Shown here in pieces: positions 52,701 to 61,320 of a stretch of 64,000 nucleotides of DNA. Made by a program: the position numbers and the translations under genes. Numbering within the stretch: the stretch's first letter is position 1; every line of letters begins with the position of its first letter. This DNA is from Grimontia kaedaensis (GTDB taxonomy: Bacteria; Pseudomonadota; Gammaproteobacteria; Enterobacterales; Vibrionaceae), in contig NZ_CP082275.1 of assembly GCF_023746615.1 (NCBI RefSeq), positions 1,550,001 through 1,614,000 of the forward strand, in the 5' to 3' direction. A model generated the notes under the pieces. It made no database searches. It was not told where the DNA came from and worked only from the letters and a program-made list of their open reading frames with translations.

Positions 52701-53276
52701 TCAATCACATTCGTCCAGTGATACTGGACCTTGCAGCTCTTTCAGGATCATCTTTTGAATATCGATGCCCAAGCTCATCACGATCAGGCTCCAGTTAAGG
52801 AATGGCAATGAACCGTTTGCAATGCCGCGTGCAAAGTTATTGGCATTCCAATTAAATACCTCTGACAGCTTTTCGGTGGTCAGCGCTTCGTAATTATCGT
52901 TATCTATCAGATTGCTGAACTGCTCACTGGTGGGACACACAAACTTGTCATTAGGCCTGAAAGCCGTCGGTTTAAAATAAGAAAGCACTCTTCTTACGAT
53001 AACTTCAATCACTTCACCACTGCTTTGGATATTCGGCTTGCCAGCGAGCGCGCACAAGAAGCACCAGCATGGGTAAGGGATGGTTGAAACGTTGTCAGGT
53101 TCGTTTTTATAACGCGCCGTCCACGCATTGATATTCTTTTGCTGGATGCCTGTTACGCTAACCAATTGATTCGAATCGTAGCCGTTATCTTTTAATAGGT
53201 TGATCACTTCGGCCACTTCTGACACCAAAGGCTTGGTCCATCTACTGTATGGAGTAAGTGTTGCTTCTCTGATCAT
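52701..53276 (-). CDS. Putative DNA-binding protein with two similar HTH modules
   Basis: The 191-residue protein seems to contain two related modules. The first is LVSVTGIQQKNINAWTARYK followed by IPYPCWCFLCALAGK. The second is LSEVFNWNANNFARGIANGS followed by LPFLNWSLIVMSLGID. Each looks like a Cro/XRE-type helix-turn-helix with its trailing helix. I know no named family for it. A perfect palindrome lies nine bases upstream of the start codon, as expected for an autoregulator. No partner gene is obvious. Confidence 0.55.
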   Translation of the reverse strand: MIREATLTPYSRWTKPLVSEVAEVINLLKDNGYDSNQLVSVTGIQQKNINAWTARYKNEPDNVSTIPYPCWCFLCALAGKPNIQSSGEVIEVIVRRVLSYFKPTAFRPNDKFVCPTSEQFSNLIDNDNYEALTTEKLSEVFNWNANNFARGIANGSLPFLNWSLIVMSLGIDIQKMILKELQGPVSLDECD

Positions 53277-53284
53277 AATTAAAC

Positions 53285-53298
53285 TTGTTTATAAACAA
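53285..53298. promoter_or_regulatory. Perfect palindrome at the HTH gene start
   Basis: TTGTTTATAAACAA is a perfect 14-base palindrome immediately upstream of the minus-strand HTH gene, a candidate autoregulatory operator. Confidence 0.55.
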
Positions 53299-53664
53299 AT
53301 ATTTAGTTTGCTTCTGTTTGACATTACCCGAGATCATACGTGTTCAGGCTGATAAGTCTACTTTTATCGGGAATGGTGACAGAGATGGTTTTCTTTCTAA
53401 CTTGTTTAATGACCTTTCAGAAGAGACGAAGTTATCGACAAAAGTGAGAAGAAACCGACTACCTAAAGTCATGATGACTTCGAGCGCAGAGCGCTTTAAC
53501 CTTCTATCTATCTTTGCTTTTTCCACAAAACTGACACGCATCCCGCTTTACATCCACGCTATAGTCTGATGAGTCTTTTTTTGACAATAAAAAGTGAGCT
53601 GTGCGTGGCGCAGCAGGGTAGGATGCCCAATAGATAATCAGCCAAACAAACAGGGAAAAGTGAT
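53299..53664. other. Intergenic region, no confident gene
   Basis: Short overlapping frames on both strands (within 53285-53569 and 53344-53541) lack ribosome binding sites and family resemblance, and I do not call them. The region should hold promoters for the HTH gene and the 85-residue gene. Confidence 0.35.
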
Positions 53665-53922
53665 ATGGCGGTAGAGCAGGGTGTAGTTGAAAGCCTGAAT
53701 GCGATGTGGGCGACGCCTTATGGTGTGGCAGCGAAATATATCTTTATCTCAGGCATTGTGTTGCAGATTGTTTTATTAATCACGCGATACAAAATGCCTG
53801 TGGTAGATGCATTACTGGCGGTAGTTGGTTTCAAGCGCGTTCAGAACCGTGATAAGTGGTTCAACATTTTGCACTTCTCTGTGATCGTCATTCCCCTCGC
53901 GTTACTTTCACTGGCAATGTGA
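53665..53922 (+). CDS. Small two-helix membrane protein
   Basis: The 85-residue protein has two hydrophobic segments, AAKYIFISGIVLQIVLLIT and FNILHFSVIVIPLALLSLAM, joined by a basic stretch (GFKRVQNRDKW). GGGAAAAG precedes the ATG. I recognise no family. It stands alone between two long non-coding stretches. Confidence 0.6.
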   Translation: MAVEQGVVESLNAMWATPYGVAAKYIFISGIVLQIVLLITRYKMPVVDALLAVVGFKRVQNRDKWFNILHFSVIVIPLALLSLAM

Positions 53923-54228
53923 TTTTTTACTGTGCGATGAAATCCCCAGATGCAGGCATTTTGGGTTGAATTGATAGCTTGAGAGATTCGCTTTCGACAA
54001 ATACCGATTGGTTTTGTTTATGTTTGAGCTGTTTTGGAACAGTACTCGACCGCAAATGTGATTCATGAATTACCATAGAGGCATCAATTGGCTTACCATT
54101 TTTTACTGTGCTGAATTTGCGGGCAGTCTGGTTGGTTTTTTTACAGAAAAAGATAGCTAAATATCCAGACCGAACAGTATTTTTTATCTGCCTCAGATAT
54201 ATAGATAAATTCTCTACACATTAACAAA
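53923..54228. other. Intergenic region upstream of lemA, no gene seen
   Basis: AT-rich sequence with T runs on the plus strand. It should contain the promoter of the LemA/M48 pair, but no element stands out. Confidence 0.35.
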
Positions 54229-54831
54229 ATGGAACTTGTTATGACTTCACTTATTGTTTCTATCGTTATTATTTTGGCTATCGCGGTGCTCATAGTCAGC
54301 ATTTACAACAAGCTCGTGACGCTGCGTAATCGTTTTAAAAACAGTTTTGCTCAAATTGAGGTTCAGCTAAAACGTCGTTATGACCTTATTCCGAATCTTG
54401 TGAGCACGGCGAAAGGCTACATGGAACATGAAAAAGAGACCTTCGAACGTGTGATTCAGGCGCGTAATCAAGCAATCTCTGGCTTGAAAGCGGCAAGTGA
54501 TGCGCCAGACAGTGATGCTGCAATTAGCCAACTGGCTCAAGCCGAGGGCATGCTACAAAACGCGCTAGGTAAGTTGAATGTGGTTGTAGAGGCTTACCCA
54601 GAGCTAAAAGCCAACGAAACCATGAGTCAACTGCAAGAAGAACTTACCAGCACGGAAAACAAGGTCGCCTTTGCTCGCCAAGCATTTAACGACGCTGTCA
54701 CCACTTACAACACTTACAAGCAAACTTTCCCTCCAGTGTTGTTTGCGAATATGTTTGGTTTCCAGGATGGCAAACTACTGGAATTTGCGGACAGTGAAGC
54801 AATCCAAGAAGCGCCAAAGGTTGAGTTCTAA
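54229..54831 (+). CDS. lemA: LemA family protein
   Basis: The 200-residue protein has one N-terminal membrane helix (LIVSIVIILAIAVLIVSIY) and then the LemA coiled-coil body: YNKLVTLRNRFKNSFAQIEV, QLKRRYDLIPNLVSTAKGY and ENKVAFARQAFNDAVTTYN. LemA proteins are membrane-bound with the body probably outside the cytoplasm, and they are often encoded beside HtpX-like proteases, as here. The stop overlaps the protease start (TAATG). An ATG at 54241 is an alternative start with a better ribosome binding site. Confidence 0.9.
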   Translation: MELVMTSLIVSIVIILAIAVLIVSIYNKLVTLRNRFKNSFAQIEVQLKRRYDLIPNLVSTAKGYMEHEKETFERVIQARNQAISGLKAASDAPDSDAAISQLAQAEGMLQNALGKLNVVVEAYPELKANETMSQLQEELTSTENKVAFARQAFNDAVTTYNTYKQTFPPVLFANMFGFQDGKLLEFADSEAIQEAPKVEF

Positions 54832-56684
54832 TGAATTTCTATGACCATCAAGATACCGCGCGGCGACGCACCGGGCTTTTGGTGTTTCTGTTTTCCTTAG
54901 CAGTATTAATCATTACTGGTCTAGTCAGCGTGCTATCCATTGGCATCTATTATTCAGTGACTGGGGAGCCCTTTGACGAACGAACCGCGATTATCTATGC
55001 CTTATTCTGCTTTGCAGGCGTCATATTGGTCGTAGCAGTCAGCTCCATGATTCGGCTTTATGAGCTGTCTTCACATGGGGGGCATGGTGTCGCAGAGAGT
55101 ATTGGTGGGAAGCTTATTTCTTCTAATACGACAAATACCAAGCATAGGCAGCTGTTGAATGTTGTCGAAGAGATGGCAATCGCTTCGGGTATTCCTGTTC
55201 CTCCTGTTTATCTTTTAGCGGAAGAGCGCGGTATTAATGCCTTTGCCGCTGGTATGAGTATTGATGATGCGGTTATTGGGGTAACACAAGGCGCGCTAGA
55301 CAACTTCACCCGTGATGAATTGCAAGGTGTTATCGCGCATGAGTTTAGCCACGTTTTGAATGGAGATATGCGCTTAAATACACGCTTGATTGGTGTATTG
55401 TTTGGTATCACATGTATTGCGCATCTGGGTCACTTGGTTTTAGACAATACGCACCATGCAAGATCCTCATCGAGAAGCTCTTCAGATTCGGGTAAGGCCT
55501 TTGCAGTGATCATGCTAATTGCGATTGTTTGCTTGATACTAGGTTGGGTTGGCACCTTGTTTGGGTCCATGATCAAAGCCGCAATTTCACGTCAACGTGA
55601 ATTCTTAGCAGATGCCAGCGCTGTTCAGTTTACCCGCAATGACCACGGAATCGCGGGTGCGCTTAAGAAGATAGGCGGGCACTCGTCGGGATCTGGTTTG
55701 GATGCCAAAGCAAGTAAGCAAATGAGTCATATGATGTTTGGGCAGAGTCAACTGACCGGTTTCACCGGATTCTTTGCCACGCACCCCCCACTTGAAGAGC
55801 GTATTCGTCGTATCGAACCAAACTGGGACGGAAGTTTTGCTCACAAAAGCCAGCAAAAAGCGTCTGAGTTTGGGAGTGAACAAGTCAGTGGGTTCGCTTC
55901 AAATAGCGACTCTACTCTACAAGAGAATGTTGCAACTTCAACTGAGATGAGCGAAATCGGTAAACAGCTCATTAGCCAACTACCTGAAGAGCTGGTTGAT
56001 ATAGCTCGTGAGCCATACAGTTCGCGCTTTATTGCTTTGATGCTGATATTTGATGGTAGTGACATACAGCGCAGGATGATCAAAGGTCATGTCCCAATGG
56101 TCTCTCAAGCCGCACTGCTACCTTGGTTGGACTACCATCTGCCACTTCATTTGAGGCTTCCTCTTTTAGAGTTAGCGATTCCTGCGCTGAAAGCCTTGAG
56201 TGAAGGGCAAAAAAACAGGCTCTGCGAAGTGCTTCGAGAGCTATCCAAAACGGATGGTCATTACTCCTTGTCGGAGTGGTGTGTCATTAACTTAGTGGAA
56301 AAGCATCTCATTGGTCCTTTTGGCACAACTCGTCAGAATAAAAGCCTGAAACAACTAGAGGACAGCGTGCATTGGTTATTGCGGGAGTTAGCATGGGTGA
56401 CTCATTCAGAGCAAGATGGCGCAGAGCGCGCTTTCAATACAGCGCTTACGTCTTTGGGTTTCGCTGAAACCACACTCCAAGATGCTAATAATAACTGGCG
56501 ATTGAGTCGAGCGATGCTAGAGACGTTGCTTCAACTTAAAGCGCCACATAGAAGTAAGTTTGTAAAAGCTTGCCGGTTAGCCATCGAGTCTGACGGTAAA
56601 ATCACAGTGGCAGAAGGTGAACTTTATCGAGTGATTGCTTGTTTCTTGGAGGTGCCGGAGCCTCCACTTACCGTCACTAGTTAA
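54831..56684 (+). CDS. M48 membrane metalloprotease with C-terminal TerB-like domain
   Basis: The 617-residue protein is an HtpX relative with two N-terminal membrane helices, the zinc motif HEFSH at residues 170-174, a second helix pair, and SRQREFLADASAVQFTR with the third ligand. ATHPPLEERIRRIEP ends the protease part near residue 330. The other half is cytoplasmic and helical, and closes with FVKACRLAIESDGKITVAEG and FLEVPEPP, the pattern of TerB-like domains. It is coupled to lemA. It differs from htpX at 8996, which lacks the extension. Degradation of membrane proteins together with LemA is the likely role. Confidence 0.88.
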   Translation: MNFYDHQDTARRRTGLLVFLFSLAVLIITGLVSVLSIGIYYSVTGEPFDERTAIIYALFCFAGVILVVAVSSMIRLYELSSHGGHGVAESIGGKLISSNTTNTKHRQLLNVVEEMAIASGIPVPPVYLLAEERGINAFAAGMSIDDAVIGVTQGALDNFTRDELQGVIAHEFSHVLNGDMRLNTRLIGVLFGITCIAHLGHLVLDNTHHARSSSRSSSDSGKAFAVIMLIAIVCLILGWVGTLFGSMIKAAISRQREFLADASAVQFTRNDHGIAGALKKIGGHSSGSGLDAKASKQMSHMMFGQSQLTGFTGFFATHPPLEERIRRIEPNWDGSFAHKSQQKASEFGSEQVSGFASNSDSTLQENVATSTEMSEIGKQLISQLPEELVDIAREPYSSRFIALMLIFDGSDIQRRMIKGHVPMVSQAALLPWLDYHLPLHLRLPLLELAIPALKALSEGQKNRLCEVLRELSKTDGHYSLSEWCVINLVEKHLIGPFGTTRQNKSLKQLEDSVHWLLRELAWVTHSEQDGAERAFNTALTSLGFAETTLQDANNNWRLSRAMLETLLQLKAPHRSKFVKACRLAIESDGKITVAEGELYRVIACFLEVPEPPLTVTS

Positions 56685-56785
56685 ACCGAAGTTATTTGGC
56701 TCACCACTCAAATCTGAGGCTTGATTTATGAGACTGGCCTGCGATTTTAAGACTCCAGATATAGGGGAGGTGGGTTTTGACACCG

Positions 56786-56810
56786 AAGGGAGTCAACTGA
56801 CTCCCTTTGT
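56786..56810 (+). terminator. Terminator of the lemA operon
   Basis: AAGGGAGTCA (56786-56795) and TGACTCCCTT (56798-56807) form a perfect 10-base stem with a two-base centre, then TG and T. Confidence 0.78.
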
Positions 56811-57065
56811 GTTAGGACTGGGTCATTACTGACCCAAAGTGACTTTGAGATAGCAAACCTCAACGATCTATCCCTGAGTATTTGCATCAGACTTTTGAAT
56901 GACAAACTAGTGTTGTACAGATAACCACTTTTGACTCATTTCTCCGCACTAAATCACTCTGGATCGAGCAAGTCCAGATAAGGTGTACGAGATTATAAAA
57001 ACACCCATTTTCCTTATGTTTAATGACATAAGTTGTTTTGAATGTTGTGATGGCGATTGCCTTAC
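56811..57065. other. Intergenic region between convergent genes, no gene seen
   Basis: A second hairpin, GGGTCA-ttac-TGACCC near 56820-56835, follows the terminator. No gene is evident in the rest. Confidence 0.4.
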
Positions 57066-58412
57066 TCAATACGGGAAAAGTGCCTTTACATCTAGACTCA
57101 TCAATTCGTTCAGTGCTTGTAAGCCTGATTCCAGCCGCTTTTCAGAGCTAATCGCCATCAGAGAGAGCCTCACATGGTTGCTTGTCCCCCCGTTGGTGAC
57201 AAAGTAACTTCCACTCGTAACGATTATTCCTCGGTTTTTCGCTTCCATTGCAAAGCGTTCAGGTTGCCATTGCTGAGGGAGTGGTAGCCAAATGTGGTAA
57301 CCAGAAGAAACAGATCCGTTCAGGGAAGCCAGAGTGTTTCGTGCCAATATCTGGCGTTCCGCGGCTGTCACCCTTTGAGCTTCTGCTATTCGAAAGGCTT
57401 CACCTGATTCGATAAGGACGGTGGCCACTGCGTAGTTCATCGGTGACGATAGCCAGATATTGGCGCGAATGTGGGCGTTTAGCAGGTCTACCTTGTTATC
57501 CGGTACTTTAATGTATCCACATCGCATTGCCGGGCTGAGTGCTTTTGAAAGTGCTGATATATGAAATGTAAAATCGGGAGCGAAATTGGCAATTGGCTCA
57601 ATCGGTTGCTCGTCGAGAAAACAGTAGATGTCATCTTCTACCAACCACGTTTTGTGTCGGTTGATAACATCGGCGATAGCGCGTTTTCGTGATTCAGGCA
57701 TGCTTATGCCTGTGGGGTTTTGGTGGGAGGGGACTAATACGACCAGTGTTGGCTTGTGCGATTTGATAACATTTTCGAGTGCGTTTGGACAAGCGCCATG
57801 ATGGTCCATCTCTATGCCGACAACACTTCTACCTGACAGGCTTGCTATGGCGAGAATGCCAGGATAAGTCAACGATTCAACAGCAATGGTATCGCCAGGT
57901 TTAGAGAGCGTTTCAATCAGCAGTGACAAAGCATGTTGTGCGCCATTTGTCAGTAAAGTATTCCCACTGTGCCCGCCTTTCAGCCCATATTTTTTTGCCC
58001 AAGCTACGCCTGAAAGACGATGAGATTCGTGACCACTGTCTTCTACATAGCCGATCAACGCAGGTGTAAGCTGCTCGGCCGTCTGACGATAGGCCTGTTG
58101 GAGGGATGGAACATTTTTGTAAAGACATGGCTGTAAGAGAGAAAAGTTGTAAGTGTTTTCTTCATCCTTTGGGGCCTGAATTGCTTGGTTCAACTCAGAA
58201 TGCCCACAAACAAAAGTGCCACGCCCGACAAATGATTCTAATTGCCCTTTGTCAGCAAGCAGTTTGTAGGCCTTCGCAACGGTCACGGGCGTCGTGCTCA
58301 GCTCATCAGCCAGTATGCGGTGGGTTGGAAGTTTCGTGTTTGGCGGATAGTCGCCATTAACAATTCTTTTTTCGATTACGTCCGCTATATCTCTGAATTT
58401 ACTGTTGCTCAC
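57066..58412 (-). CDS. MocR-type regulator (GntR domain fused to aminotransferase)
   Basis: The 448-residue protein has a GntR winged helix (FRDIADVIEKRIVNGDYPP, LPTHRILADELSTTPVTVAKAYKLL) joined to a fold-type I aminotransferase domain with HQNPTGISMP, LVEDDIYCFLDE and the PLP-lysine segment ISALSKALSPAMRCG. MocR proteins such as PdxR, GabR and TauR sense amines or amino acids through PLP. I start at GTG 58412 with AGGAG seven bases upstream; a longer frame from 58544 would cross the control region. It is divergent from the oxygenase/dehydrogenase/TSUP operon, its likely target. Confidence 0.9.
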   Translation of the reverse strand: MSNSKFRDIADVIEKRIVNGDYPPNTKLPTHRILADELSTTPVTVAKAYKLLADKGQLESFVGRGTFVCGHSELNQAIQAPKDEENTYNFSLLQPCLYKNVPSLQQAYRQTAEQLTPALIGYVEDSGHESHRLSGVAWAKKYGLKGGHSGNTLLTNGAQHALSLLIETLSKPGDTIAVESLTYPGILAIASLSGRSVVGIEMDHHGACPNALENVIKSHKPTLVVLVPSHQNPTGISMPESRKRAIADVINRHKTWLVEDDIYCFLDEQPIEPIANFAPDFTFHISALSKALSPAMRCGYIKVPDNKVDLLNAHIRANIWLSSPMNYAVATVLIESGEAFRIAEAQRVTAAERQILARNTLASLNGSVSSGYHIWLPLPQQWQPERFAMEAKNRGIIVTSGSYFVTNGGTSNHVRLSLMAISSEKRLESGLQALNELMSLDVKALFPY

Positions 58413-58452
58413 ATTGTTTCTCCTACTTGAATCAGCAAAATAATAGCTCATT

Positions 58453-58515
58453 ACATATGTTATTTCCTTCCTAAACTTCACATATCTTTTATCTTTTTCA
58501 TATTGACATATGTTA
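58453..58515. promoter_or_regulatory. Three phased direct repeats, likely MocR operators
   Basis: ACATATGTTA occurs at 58453-58462 and 58506-58515, and ACATATCTTT at 58480-58489 between them. The spacings are 27 and 26 bases. MocR regulators such as GabR and TauR are known to bind direct repeats in the divergent promoter region, so these are good candidate sites. Confidence 0.65.
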
Positions 58516-58570
58516 ATGCGTGGAATTAAACTAGCCAAGTTCACTACAACATCAGAATAGGCATAGGGAA

Positions 58571-59590
58571 ATGTTGCAACAAAAAATGGAAATAGTTAAA
58601 GACCCGCGTATACGTGAAATCCACATACCGTACGAAGCAGCAACGAAGCTGAGGAATGCTTTTGCCAGCCTGAGGTTGGATGATGATAAATCATTCATAA
58701 AAACAAAAACTTGGTTTGGAAGTACGGTTAGGTATTGCCTTCCAGAACATCAGATAAACATCATTCAAGACTTCAAAGAATCAGACGAAAGTTGTGCACT
58801 TATTATTCGAGGTCTGCCGATAGACTCTGATCTAGGTGCAACTCCTTATAATGGCTATATCGCTCCCTCGAAGACTCCACTCGCAAGTGGATGTCATATT
58901 GGGATATATCAATTGGCTGGTATTGAACCTATTTCGTTTCAAACTGAAAATCAGGGTTTATTATTTAGACACGTAGTACCAAACCCAAAAGCCCGTACAG
59001 AGAAATCATCTCATGGTTCTACTCACACCTTTGGCCATCATGTAGATAACCCAGACCTTCCTTTGGCATGTGAGCGCCTAACAGATAAGAGTGGGTGTCC
59101 AGAATTCCTTTCTTTGATGGCCATGCGTTCTGACCTAAGCGTTCGCTCTAACTTTGTTCTAGTAGACGACCTTTTAACGGGGCTAAGCGCTGGCGTTATT
59201 GACGAATTGTTAAAGCCAAACTTTAAGATAAGCAGGCCTGATTCTTTCGGACAGGCAATTTCAACAGTTCTGCCAATATTGGTCATGGATGATTATGGAA
59301 CGGCTTACTGTCGCTTTGACAAAGAAAATGTTACGCCCCTAACAGAGAGTGCCGCTGCAGCATTGCTTATGTTTGAAGCAAGGTTGAATGACGAATCATT
59401 GAAACACTATTTGGTTTACCAACCTGGTGATCTACTTCTTATTAAAAACCAACGCATATTGCACAGCCGTGAAGGATTTCAACCTCGGGATGATGGTGCA
59501 GATCGTTGGCTAATTCGCCTTTTTGGTATGAGTTCACTGGATCGGATTGTGACAGTGTATGACGACAGAAAATATATAGGAAAAGACTAA
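58571..59590 (+). CDS. Clavaminate synthase/TauD-like 2-oxoglutarate oxygenase
   Basis: The 339-residue protein fits the Fe(II)/2-oxoglutarate oxygenases of the clavaminate synthase and asparagine oxygenase type. The iron ligands are His157 and Asp159 (GHHVDN) and His298 (ILHSREGFQPRDDG), with Arg312 or Arg316 (DRWLIRLF) to hold 2-oxoglutarate. Relatives hydroxylate the beta carbon of amino acids or cleave sulfonates such as taurine. The start is ATG 58571, with AGGGAA rather close. It opens an operon with a beta-hydroxyacid dehydrogenase two bases downstream and a TSUP exporter. The substrate is unknown. Confidence 0.8.
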   Translation: MLQQKMEIVKDPRIREIHIPYEAATKLRNAFASLRLDDDKSFIKTKTWFGSTVRYCLPEHQINIIQDFKESDESCALIIRGLPIDSDLGATPYNGYIAPSKTPLASGCHIGIYQLAGIEPISFQTENQGLLFRHVVPNPKARTEKSSHGSTHTFGHHVDNPDLPLACERLTDKSGCPEFLSLMAMRSDLSVRSNFVLVDDLLTGLSAGVIDELLKPNFKISRPDSFGQAISTVLPILVMDDYGTAYCRFDKENVTPLTESAAAALLMFEARLNDESLKHYLVYQPGDLLLIKNQRILHSREGFQPRDDGADRWLIRLFGMSSLDRIVTVYDDRKYIGKD

Positions 59591-59592
59591 AA

Positions 59593-60468
59593 ATGAGTAT
59601 GGAAGCAATGAAAGTCACGTTTATCGGTTTGGGTGTGATGGGATACCCAATGGCCGGGCATCTATCAAAAGCAGGCTTTGATACGACGGTTTATAACCGA
59701 ACAATAGAGAAAGCCAAAGCTTGGGCGGATACCTTTAAGGGGCAGTATCGTTCGACACCGGCACAAGCTGCGACGTCAGCAGATGTTGTTGCTATTTGTG
59801 TTGGAAATGATGACGACGTGAGAGCTGTTGTTTATGGCGAGGAGGGTGTTCTCGCTTCAATGAAACGCAATTCAGTACTTATCGATCACACCACCACGTC
59901 CGCCGAGTTAGCTGAAGAACTTGCGAATGCGTGTGCAAACAAAGGCGTTCACTTCATCGATGCACCAGTCTCTGGGGGGCAAGCGGGTGCGGAAAATGGA
60001 TTGTTAACCATCATGTGTGGTGGTGAACCAGACATTTTCGATGGCGTCTCACCCGTACTCAATGCATACGGCCGTCAGTTCACTCTAATGGGGGATCATG
60101 GTCAAGGACAACGCTGCAAAATGGTGAACCAAATCTGTATCGCTGGCGTGTTGAAAGGATTGAGTGAAGCACTCTTACTGGCGCAAAAAGCGGGGTTGGA
60201 TACTGCTCAGGTCGTTGATGTTTTAAAACATGGGGCAGCAGGGTCTTGGCAAATGGAAAATCGAGCCGTCACCATGTCTCAGCAGAAATTCGATTTCGGT
60301 TTTGCCATAGACTGGATGCGAAAAGATCTGGGTATTTGCAAGGACGAAGCAAAGAAATATGGCCTTCAGTTGCCCTTGATAGAAACCGTCGATCGAGAAT
60401 ATTCACAACTCCAAGCACAGGGTCACGGCCGCTCGGACACCTCCGTGCTCATCAAAGCATATGAATAA
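59593..60468 (+). CDS. 3-hydroxyisobutyrate dehydrogenase-family oxidoreductase
   Basis: The 291-residue beta-hydroxyacid dehydrogenase has the Rossmann motif GLGVMG at residues 12-17, the signature FIDAPVSGGQAGAENG and the catalytic lysine Lys176 in RCKMVNQ. Family members act on 3-hydroxyisobutyrate, tartronate semialdehyde, D-threonine-like compounds or sulfolactaldehyde. It starts two bases after the oxygenase stop codon, so the two are almost certainly made together, and it may oxidise the hydroxylated product. An ATG at 59608 is an alternative start. Confidence 0.87.
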   Translation: MSMEAMKVTFIGLGVMGYPMAGHLSKAGFDTTVYNRTIEKAKAWADTFKGQYRSTPAQAATSADVVAICVGNDDDVRAVVYGEEGVLASMKRNSVLIDHTTTSAELAEELANACANKGVHFIDAPVSGGQAGAENGLLTIMCGGEPDIFDGVSPVLNAYGRQFTLMGDHGQGQRCKMVNQICIAGVLKGLSEALLLAQKAGLDTAQVVDVLKHGAAGSWQMENRAVTMSQQKFDFGFAIDWMRKDLGICKDEAKKYGLQLPLIETVDREYSQLQAQGHGRSDTSVLIKAYE

Positions 60469-60488
60469 CAAATTCAAAGGAATGAATC

Positions 60489-61274
60489 ATGGAATGGTTA
60501 GGGAATGATATTACGTTTTGGGTGCTTATTGCCTTAATGCTGTCGGCATTTGCTGCCGGGTTTATCGATTCGGTAGCAGGCGGAGGCGGGCTAATACTTG
60601 TGCCATCTTTTATTCTTGCCGGATTGCCACCACAGGTAGCGCTGGGCCAAGAAAAAATCGTGAGCACACTAGGTACAATCGCTGCAATCAGAAACTTTAT
60701 TAAGAATAAAAAAGTCGTTTGGACAGCGGTTGCAACAGGGATACCCGCTGGTTTGATTGGCGCCTATGCCGGGGCAGAGGCCATTCTCTATTTTGACCCA
60801 GAGACGATTGGTAAGATCATCCTGGCGATGCTACCGATAGGGATCATCTTTTCCTTTCTTCCTAAAGGAAAAGTAAGTGACGAAACGGAAAAGCCTGTGA
60901 GCAAAGGCGTGCTCTTGTTTGGTGTGCCTGCAGCGGTGTTTGTGATTGGATTTTATGATGGTTTTTTTGGTCCAGGTACAGGCAGTTTCTTGATATTGGC
61001 GCTGCATTATTTACTCAGATTTGAACTGGTGGCTGCGTCTGCAACGTCCAAGCTATTTAATTTTGCATCCAATATTGGCGCGCTGATCGCTTTTATGATT
61101 GCAGGTCATGTGCTTTATCTTCTGGCATTGCCTTTGGTAGTAATGAACCTGCTGGGCAATCACGTTGGTAGTTCGTCGGCGATGAAGTACGGGCCAAAAC
61201 TGATACGTAGAACCATTTCTGTCTCGCTCAGCCTTTTGATGTTCTCGCTTGGATATAAGTTCCTGATTGCCTAA
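60489..61274 (+). CDS. TSUP family transporter (TauE/SafE)
   Basis: The 261-residue membrane protein has about eight helices and the TSUP motifs FAAGFIDSVAGGGGLILVPSF and FYDGFFGPGTGSFLILAL. It is of the YfcA-like branch and different from the TSUP protein at 26658. AAAGGA precedes the ATG. As the last gene of the oxygenase operon it should export an anion formed by the pathway, sulfite being the classical cargo of the family. A terminator follows. Confidence 0.88.
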   Translation: MEWLGNDITFWVLIALMLSAFAAGFIDSVAGGGGLILVPSFILAGLPPQVALGQEKIVSTLGTIAAIRNFIKNKKVVWTAVATGIPAGLIGAYAGAEAILYFDPETIGKIILAMLPIGIIFSFLPKGKVSDETEKPVSKGVLLFGVPAAVFVIGFYDGFFGPGTGSFLILALHYLLRFELVAASATSKLFNFASNIGALIAFMIAGHVLYLLALPLVVMNLLGNHVGSSSAMKYGPKLIRRTISVSLSLLMFSLGYKFLIA

Positions 61275-61285
61275 TAATGCCGTGT

Positions 61286-61320
61286 AGCCACCGCTCATTT
61301 TGTTGTGTCGGTGGCTTTCT
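61286..61320 (+). terminator. Terminator of the oxygenase/dehydrogenase/TSUP operon
   Basis: AGCCACCG (61286-61293) and CGGTGGCT (61309-61316) pair around a 15-base loop, followed by TTTCT. Confidence 0.8.

Noticed and set aside
8996..56684. htpX and the second M48 protease as a recent gene duplication
   Set aside because: The second has a different N terminus, a long C-terminal extension and a LemA partner; they are distinct family branches.
58508..58544. Long form of the MocR gene beginning at 58544
   Set aside because: It would translate the direct-repeat control region, whereas GTG at 58412 has a well-placed AGGAG.
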